A stretch of 64,000 nucleotides of DNA from Oncomelania hupensis (Eukaryota; Mollusca; Gastropoda; Littorinimorpha; Pomatiopsidae). The notes below the pieces were generated by a model that had not been told where the DNA came from, ran no database searches, and worked only from the letters and a program-made list of their open reading frames with translations. The stretch is from NCBI GenBank assembly GCA_036898135.1, contig CM072515.1:16005531-16069530 (forward strand), read 5' to 3'. Shown piece after piece: positions 56,754-64,000 of this stretch. Position 1 is the first letter of the stretch, and each line of letters begins with the position of its first letter. The translations under genes were made by a program, and so were the position numbers.

Positions 56754-59700
56754 TTATGTTTATTTTTATTTTTATAATTTTGTATTCTCTCTCTCTCTCT
56801 TTCTCTCCTTCTTCTTCTTCTTTCTTTTCCTTTTTTTTTTTTTTTTTTGGGCTGGGGGGGGGGTTTCCGGAAACCCCGGAACCCCCCCCCTCGTCCGCCC
56901 CTGGATAGTTGCGTAAAAAAAGACAGTTGAGTATTGTAATTTACTAAACATTTAGATGTAATAACATTTAATTTGAAAAAAAAATTATTATAATATTTTA
57001 TTTTAAAATACTGTCCAGGCTATGTCGGGTTAGCTATGACTTGTCGTTTCTAGAGAAACTATCAAATTAATGAGGTCATTTTCATTAGTATGCGTATTGA
57101 AATGACGTATGTCATTTCCGGAATCAGAGCGAGCAATGAAAGTGCAAGAAGCTGCCAACTCAAGTGTGCGAAGACTTGAATATATATACAAAAAGCATAC
57201 ATGACATGACTCATTTTAATGACTGCATAAATAAGGAGATCAGCAGTGGCAATGATTGGCGTTTGGGCCACTCGAACTCTCATTGATTGTTCTTGCGTAT
57301 TCTCGCGTGATAATTGAAACGCGATAGGGAACATCAAGTGACCTGCTGACGTCAGCCCTACCTGGCGTGGGAAAAGTGACGTCTACAGATGCTGACGACG
57401 ACTAGCAGACAGAGGAAGACTGATAGCGAACACACCACACTGCCCACCACCACCAGCCGCCAGCCCGACAACCCTGCAATGACGCCACTTCCTGAAAGGT
57501 TATCATATGTGTGAATATGTGAAATGGGTCACAATGAGACACAAGATGGCAAGCCATTCAGTTTAACCGAGGTCTATACGTCTGTGCATGCAAGCATTCC
57601 ATCGCACAGACTTTACACATCCTGACGCTCGTGTCCTAGACGGGTGAGCGCCAGCTACACATAAATTATACACCCACCACGCACTGGATCCCTTCTCCCC
57701 CTATTCCCGGTGGGCCAGGATTGTGCTCAGTTGTCTGGATATGAATGCCTCGGGCGGCTTAAGTTAAGCTGTATCGGCCAGTGCCTTGAGCAGCTCTTGA
57801 ACTGGAAACGCGCTATATAAGAATGAAAAAACAAATAAGAGCCGTGGAATAACGTTAGCCTACCTGTTGGCAAGTTCCTCGCATCACCTGTTGGCAAGAT
57901 GGTGGTGGGAGAAACAGAAAGGGAGCTGCTGGTTGTGATTGGATTGACCAACCACTCGCATGACGGTGGACTGTCCACTAAGGGGGCAACTGCCCATATA
58001 AAAAATATAACCAATTAGCGCTCGATGTGTGTAGGAGCGTGCCTGTGTGTGTATGTGCTTGTGCTTGTGTCTAATATTTACGACTGTCGCAAGATGACTG
58101 CTTACTTTACGTTGTAGCCTTGTTTAGTCATTGTAATCTTAGAATGTTAATGTTAGGCTGCAGCAGACGATGGAAGTAATCAAGCGTAGCAATGATATAC
58201 TGCCGTTTACACACAGTGGTAGTTGACGGTAGAGCGCAGGCAGTGACATCATCGTAGCTACGTTAGGCGAGTCGATTACCAGCCTATGGGAACACAGTTT
58301 AGAATGGGATCAACCAGGTCTGGCTGATTCAAATAGAGAGATATAACGGCAGTCGAGAGGAAAACGAGGAGCAGTAAACAGCTACACAGTTAGCAGTAAG
58401 ATCTCTCCTGAATAGACCAGGAAGCAGGACTTGAGAATTTTAGAATTCAATCAAGTTGCCGCGGGCCTGACTTTGTCAAACAGGTAAATGAACATACTTC
58501 TGTTTCATCGTGATATATTTATATTATTGTTGAAATTATGTTTGTGGAATTTGCTATGCATAGAGTTGAATTGTTAATCCGAATTTGCGTGACCACGTGG
58601 CGAAACACGACCGGTTGCGCCGCCATGTTGTATACCTGACGGAACCACTGTTGTTGAACCTATATGTATGTTTGCAGACCAGTGGCTGTACCAGTGAATG
58701 TTTATAATATTATTAATTCTTTATGTGTATAATTAGCCACGATTTATATTATGTATGTATAGGAAATTAGAGTTGAGATTCCAGTGGACCACGGACGTAG
58801 CAGAATGTTCGTCGCTTATGTATAGAGATGTGGAGCTATCACTGAGGGCTACTTTGGCTTTCAGTGAGACGCTCTGCACAGACCTATTTTTCAAGGTTGT
58901 GCAGAATTTCGTCTCTTATGTTACAGACGAACAGGCGAGATATCCCGTGCGCCCAACTCCACAGAAAAGACAAGTTGGCTGTTTAGCCTCTACAGCACAG
59001 GACTGAGAGAGCTCCCCTGGAAAACACTCTCCAAGACAACACAGCTTGTCAAGGAACCAAACTACACGACGACCCAGCGTGTACCACAAGCTACCTCAAC
59101 GAAGGGCTTCAAAGCCGCTAGACTCAAGTTAAGTTCATAGGAAAAAGTGCACTAAAATTGATAGCAAAAGGACCACATTAATCCACTCTTCAGAAACTAT
59201 AGTAAAACGGACCACAGTAGTCCAATCTTCATGAACTCTAGTAGCCAGTGCCCTATGAAGACATAACAGCTGCCTAGACTATCAGCGATCAAATTATTTG
59301 CATTGACTTATGACTTTTTAAGGTAGATTAGTACATCGAAAATCTTGTATAGAGTAGAAGAAATAAATGTGTGATTTTAACTGTTATCAAGTGGCTGGAC
59401 TACATATGATTCATAGCCGTGTGAAAGCTAGTGTGACAGTAATCTTTTACCATTTTTCTATCTATCTCTGTACCCCAACCTTAACACAGACCGAGCTAAA
59501 TAAATAAATGTATTAAAGTAATTCACCGGGTGACTAACTAGCGGTTCCCATAGAATAAAGCGTGAGGGTTACAGCAATCCATTGTGCAGAGCCCAGCAAC
59601 AATCAAACCCCACGTTACAACGACGATGACGACGACGGCTATGATGATGATATTAGTACTATCATGATCATGATGATAACGAGTACAAATTATATGTAAG

Positions 59701-60403
59701 CCTACAACTTACATTGTTCATTGACAAGTGTACTTGGACGACGCTCTCTGCTGCACGATACTGACATGTTTTTGCCTGTTGACACAGAATGTATATTACA
59801 GGGTGGCCACATACGCTCACACACAAACACACACCCACATACACCCACACACACACACGCACACATACCTGTACACACACAAACACGCCAATACCACCAA
59901 CACCATCACGATGATGACGTCGACAACGACGACGACGACGACGATGATGATGATGATGATGATGATATCCGTCTGTCCCTCTCTGCCTGAATACATCCTG
60001 GAGAGGTAGGCTTTTCATGAAAACTTACTGCTAAGATGGAACCACAGCCTGCCAAAGCAAGTGCCATTGAGGTGCTGGAAGGTCAAGGTCATGGTGCTGC
60101 TGACGTTCATGTCCAGTTGCCACTCCCAGGGCACCACTACCTGCCCAAATGCCCAGTGTCCGATATCCAGGTCCGCCTTCAGCCTGGGTCCATTCCATTC
60201 ACCTTTATCGCTCATTTCACTTTCACTCTTGGGCCAGTACAAGTTCAAGGCCGTTAGTCGCACCTTCTGCTCTGCTGATGACGTCACATTACAGGTAAGG
60301 CTGAGGTCGCTGGAATACCGCTGCCTGGTGAGGTTCAGGAAGAACGAGAAATCTGCAATGTCGTACGTCGCTGATGTCAAGTTCGCGTAGGGTTCCATCG
60401 CAT
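55995..60403 (-). CDS. Single-pass Ig-like receptor with multi-tyrosine cytoplasmic tail (3' three exons)
   Basis: Exons (minus order): 60,029-60,403, 57,362-57,491, 55,995-56,409. GT-AG with phases 1 and 2 matching across both junctions, about 306 aa visible. The first exon is a phase-1 Ig-type module with Cys pair (LSLTCNVTSS ... LNGTCFGRLW) and five N-glycosylation sequons. The second carries the membrane span (VVVGSVVCSLSVFLCLLVVV) followed by CRRH. The third is a 138-residue tail with tyrosines in QYVEIVEL, DDYGTLN, TLYDHMGG, TTYASLC and NIYDTA. These are YxxI/L/M-type contexts able to bind SH2 domains when phosphorylated. Signal peptide and further Ig exons must lie upstream, beyond an inserted LINE. 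It shares features with the broken copy at 15.1 kb. Receptor function is inferred. Confidence 0.77.
56591..56903. mobile_element. MITE with CAGGGGCGGA termini and (AT)n core
   Basis: Inverted ends caggggcgga / tccgcccctg, each followed inward by poly-G/poly-C and tttcc/ggaaa. gatag duplicated at 56,586-56,590 and 56,904-56,908. The interior is an about 90-bp (AT)n tract plus CT/T runs. hAT-like termini. Confidence 0.75.
57362..57491 (-). CDS. Ig-like receptor exon: transmembrane segment
   Basis: Acceptor gataacctttcag, donor GCCAG|gtaggg. 130 bp, phase 1 in and 2 out. About 26 hydrophobic residues followed by CRRH. Too short to stand out as an ORF, but the phase match with both neighbours is exact. 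Confidence 0.77.
57535..57828 (-). mobile_element. SINE-like dispersed repeat
   Basis: Reverse orientation copy of the 11.2-kb and 19.6-kb repeat (atagcgcgtttccag, caagagctgctcaaggc, actgagcacaatcctgg). Confidence 0.62.
57829..60028. other. Intron of the Ig-like receptor, mostly unassigned
   Basis: 58,380-59,580 may be a decayed retroelement (a donor-like caaacag|gtaaat near 58,482, an 83-codon + strand frame at 58,755), but I find no domain. 59,815-59,885 is AC-rich; 59,915-59,968 is (GAC)n(GAT)n. Confidence 0.45.
60029..60403 (-). CDS. Ig-like receptor exon: membrane-proximal extracellular domain
   Basis: Acceptor tttctttctacctatgtccacag, donor AGCA|gtaagt. 375 bp, phase 1 at both ends as is usual for Ig-module exons. 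Cys-Cys separation about 75 residues; Trp-rich segment (VVVPWEWQLDMNVSS). Confidence 0.8.
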
Positions 60404-61114
60404 CTGTGGACATAGGTAGAAAGAAATACGTCATGCTGAGCACTGGCGCATCATACGTCGTTGCTGTAACGGGTTACACAAACACACGAAATAAAGCGTA
60501 CGACGTGTGATTTCACAGATTATTGTCTGGGTTAATAATAATAATAATAATAACGGATTTTTATATAGTGGGTACTCCAGCCTATGACCAGACTCACCAC
60601 GCTTTACATAGTCATTACATATAAGTACATGCACTCGATGAAACATCACTTTTGCTACAATACACCAAAAGACGGGACAGTAAAGGTACAGACTATTTAC
60701 AACTATGTACATAAATTACAAAAAAGACAAAAATAGACTATTTACAACTATGTACACAAATGACAAAAAGACAGAAGGTAGAATAGCAAAAACCTATTCA
60801 CAGCTATTTATATGCCCGGTTAGGCCCAGGAAGAAAAACAGTATAAATATTTATTTACAGCCGTGTATACACTTACGGATCAGACATAGGCAAAAGATGA
60901 GAGAATGGCAGCGGGATACAAATCAATCTGAATAATGCAGTTTGAAGAGGTGGGTTTTGAGGGCCTTTTTGAATGCTTGTGTTGATTGTATGTTGCGGAT
61001 ATGGGAGGGAAGGGAATTCCACTGCTTAGGTGCAGAGTAAGCGAATGCACGTTGGCCGTATGTCTTAGTGCGGGTGACGGGAACCTTGAGTGTGCGAGTG
61101 TCAGCAGAAGATCT

Positions 61115-61885
61115 TTAAGTGCGTGAAGGGGAGTAGACAGACAGTAGATCAGCAAGGTAGGAAGGACAAGAATCTGTGAAGAAGTTGTGACAGAGAACAG
61201 AGAGTTTGTACTCTATGCGTGCTTGCACAGGAAGCCAGTGAAGGGAATGTAGTAGAGGTGTGATGTGATCGCGTTTCTTTGCTCGGAATACTAGTCTAGC
61301 TGCTGAGTTCTGAACCTTTTGTAGTTTGTCAATGATGTGCTTCGGGGAGCCAGCAAGGAGAGAGTTGCAATAGTCCAGACGAGAAAGGACGAGAGCGCAG
61401 ACTAGGGTTTTGGTGGCAGGGACTGTAAGATAGTGGCGAAAGGAGCTGATTTGGCGTATGGCCGTGTATGCAGAGCGACAGACGTTGGAGATGTGTTTGT
61501 TGAGGGACAGGTCGTCGGAGAGAATGTAGCCGAGATTTCTTGCTGATGAGAACTGAATGTTTGTTGTCCCTATTGTAAGCGATGTTGGGAGAGGCGAGAG
61601 TGAGGAGGAGGTGTTGTGTTTGTGAATGAGGAGGGCTTCGGTTTTATCATCATTAAGCTTAAGCTTGTTGAGTGTCATCCATGACTTAATGTCTGTGATG
61701 CAGTTCTCCAAAGTCTGAACAGTAGAATTAATGAGAGAGGGGGCGGTTGATTTATACAGTTGTGTGTCGTCTGCAAATGACTGACTCTCAACAGCATGCT
61801 TTCTAAGCAGGAGAAGCAGTGGCTTGGTGTACAGAGTGAATAACACCGGCCCTAAAACGGAACCCTGAGGCACGCCGCACACCAA
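61115..61885 (-). pseudogene. LINE reverse transcriptase, catalytic part
   Basis: RT palm ([22 protein letters not shown]) through thumb and C-terminal [12 protein letters not shown] segment. Open for 256 codons, broken on both sides. Part of the LINE at 60,536-64,000. Confidence 0.9.
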
Positions 61886-62280
61886 GTCTGCTGTGCTGGA
61901 GAAACAGCCATCGACAGTGACTGCTTGTGATCTGTCAGAAAGATATGAGTGGAACCAAGCCAGGACCGAGCCAGAGATTCCGAAGTAGTGTTGAAGAGTG
62001 TTAAAGAGAATGTGATGGTCGACTGTGTCAAAGGCGGCTTAGAGGTCTAATAAGGTGAGAACGGAGACGTTACCATTATCTAAGGCAAGCAACAGATCAT
62101 TGGTTACCTTTAGGAGGGCTGTCTCAGTGCTGTGGAAGGGTCGGTAGGCAGACTGGTTGGGGCAAAGTAAAGCGTTATCATATAGGTAGGCAAACAGTTG
62201 TTTGAGAACAATTTTTTCTATGACTTTGGACAGGAAGGAGAGGTTTGAAACAGGTCTATAGTTCTTTAGATTATTTTTGT

Positions 62281-63945
62281 CTAAACTTGGCTTTTTAAGG
62301 AGGGGTTTGATGACAGCCGCTTTGAGCACAGACGGAACAACACCAGAGGACAGACTCTCGTTGATAATGTGGGTAATGGTCGGGAGTATAGTAGAGGGTC
62401 AAGATTCTCTATCAACATGGGGGTAGGAATGGGGTCGAGAGAGCAAGATGTTGGTTTTGAGCTTAAGATGACTTTCTTGACTTCTTGCTCTGTTATTGGT
62501 TGAAAAACTTCCATCTTTGCGGTGGTGAGGGAAGGTGAGAATGGGATAATGAGTGGGATCTCATGGCTATCAAGAGCGGCCCTTATGTCAGCCACTTTCT
62601 GTGTGAAATAATTACAAAATACATCTGGGAGCTGACATGCTGGATGTGTGGATGGGAGTGATGTTGCATTGCTCTTACCCCTTAGCTGATTGCAAATGTC
62701 AAACAACTGTTTACAAGTTTCGCTGCTGCTAATTCTGTCGCTAAAGTACCGGGTTTTGGCAGTCTGGACTATTTTAGTGACCCGTTTTTTTGCAGTGGTG
62801 AAAATCTGCTTGCTGACTTCTAAACCCGATTTGAGCCACTTTTTCTCAGCTTTGCGTCGGTGTTTTTTCGCCTCGGAGAGCTCGTCCGTAATAGACTCGT
62901 ACCAGGGTGCTGAGCGAGTTGCCTTGACCTTTTTCTGGGCCACGGGAGCGTGCCGATCAAGCACCGCCTGAAGTGTACTATTCAGCTGATCCACAGTGGG
63001 GCACAGTTCTGGGGTCACTTTAGTGGTAAGCTCTTGCTTGAAAGCGTCCCTATCCATGGTACGCAGGCTTCTAGCCTTCCTGAACATGGGGGGAGGAGGG
63101 GGGGCTGCGACGCTTAGTTTGCACATGACACAGAAATGGTCAGATGTTAATTCCTGGGTGACTAAAGTTGATCTAACAACATTATCCTGAGGCCTATGCA
63201 TAACCCAATTTATTATGTGACCACGGCTGTGGGTGGGTTCTGTGACTGACTGAGAAAGACTAAACTGATCTAAAAGTTCAATCATTTTTGCGGTGGAAGG
63301 TTGCTGGGGTTGGTCAAAGTGAAAGTTAATGTCTCCTAGAACTATGTATGTTCCTGACAGTGTGTTGCAATAATCAAGCAGGACTGGAAATTCTTGGTGG
63401 AAAATTGCATCAGTTAATTTATTTTTCTTGCTTGGAAAGGTGCGATATATGCATATGAAGTGAATGTTCTGCTGTGGAACGGACAGGCTAAGTTGAACAA
63501 CTTCAAAGGACGAGTGAGTGAAAGCGAAGTCTGTACTGAAGCCAAGGTGACGGGACAGACTGTTTCTGTAAATGATAGCGAGGCCACCACCGCGGTTTGA
63601 GCGAGGCAGCGAGCATACAGAGTAGCCAGAAGGGGTTAAATCAGAGCATTTACCCTCGTCGCCAGTCTGCCGAAACCAAGTTTCTTGGATGAACATTATG
63701 TCAGTCTGCTTGTGTGAGATGAATTCTTGGAGAGCGGTACGTTTTTCAATGGGACCTAGTGATTGAGCATTGAATGATGCAATGCGTAGGCCTAGAGGAC
63801 TATGGCTATCGAGGTGTGAAGATAGAGGTTGAGGGGAGGGGTTGATGTGAATGAGATTGTCTGTGTTACAGCGATGAGTCTCAGGCCTAGTGGTACACTC
63901 TGACTGTGATGCAACGTGAAGCGTGGGGTTAGAGTTGGAAAGCAC
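62281..63945 (-). pseudogene. LINE endonuclease and linker ORF
   Basis: 554 open codons: EN motifs SFNAQSLG, QETWFR, GDINFHFD, SDHF in order, a basic linker (KKHRRKAEKKWLKSGLEV), and SSKPTSCSLDPIPTPML before the frame shift. The EN catalytic His/Asp motifs are present. Confidence 0.9.
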
Positions 63946-64000
63946 AGGCGATCTGGGTGTAAGGACAACAGGGATAGACGAGATGTTTTGTTTGCGTTTG

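Larger units (their letters stand above)
60536..64000 (-). mobile_element. Nearly intact L2/CR1-type LINE, extends past the window
   Basis: 3' end at (TTA)n on the minus strand (about 60,536-60,555). From the far end: apurinic-type endonuclease (LRIASFNAQSLGPIEKRT, MFIQETWFRQ, RGGGLAIIYRNSLS, YIVLGDINFHFD, LTSDHFCV), linker, then RT ([73 protein letters not shown]; catalytic [11 protein letters not shown]) and the [20 protein letters not shown] end. Lesions seen: a frame shift near 62,395, a TAA in [12 protein letters not shown] at about 62,039, a further break near 61,115. Few lesions imply a young copy. Confidence 0.9.

Noticed and set aside
58755..59006. 83-codon + strand ORF inside the receptor intron
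   Set aside because: No domain, no convincing splice sites; may be retroelement debris.

Overview
The window is animal genomic DNA: intron-rich, GT-AG spliced, AT-biased and packed with non-LTR retrotransposons, MITEs and microsatellites. The TMTC1-type gene, the LINE families and the Ig-like receptor sequences suggest a lophotrochozoan, most likely a gastropod mollusc. That taxonomic call is inference. Gene models below were built by matching splice sites and checking that reading phase carries across every junction.

1-18,914: the last eight exons of a TMTC1-like O-mannosyltransferase (+ strand, all TPR repeats), stop at 18,912-18,914. Its introns hold minisatellites, two hAT-type MITE copies with 8-bp target duplications (7,725-8,309 and 8,789-9,381), and a 7.6-kb last intron filled with LINE fragments, an intronless broken Ig-receptor copy (15,117-16,545) and a 26 x 34-bp minisatellite.

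20,200-34,300: a three-exon THAP-domain P-element-type transposase (+, 21,419-26,874, 868 aa, D/D/E residues visible, no lesion seen). About 4.7 kb downstream is a convergent four-exon gene (-, 31,609-34,268, 334 aa) that I infer derives from the C-terminal domain of a THAP/P- or Kolobok-type transposase. Part of the THAP exon and its intron is duplicated at 31,149-31,530, just beyond the 3' end of that gene. Both genes have host-like promoter motifs (NRF1-like palindromes, ETS).

34,588-55,706: mostly mobile DNA. It includes a 1.2-kb hAT derivative carrying a broken ZNF862-like ORF, several copies of an RTE-like LINE with (GGATA)n tails, three LINE 3' ends each with a different microsatellite tail, and a complete 253-bp SINE (46,356-46,608) whose head joins a tRNA-like A box to a 5S-rRNA-like segment. 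Two candidate orphan exons (37,309 and 40,772) may be host sequence.

55,995-64,000: the 3' three exons of a single-pass Ig-like receptor (-), with a cytoplasmic tail carrying five tyrosines in YxxZ-type contexts. The upstream part of the gene is separated or displaced by a nearly intact L2/CR1-type LINE (60,536 to the window end).

No tRNA gene, rRNA gene or CRISPR array was seen. The items most worth following up are the tRNA/5S SINE, the paired THAP-transposase and transposase-derived genes, and the Ig receptor family.
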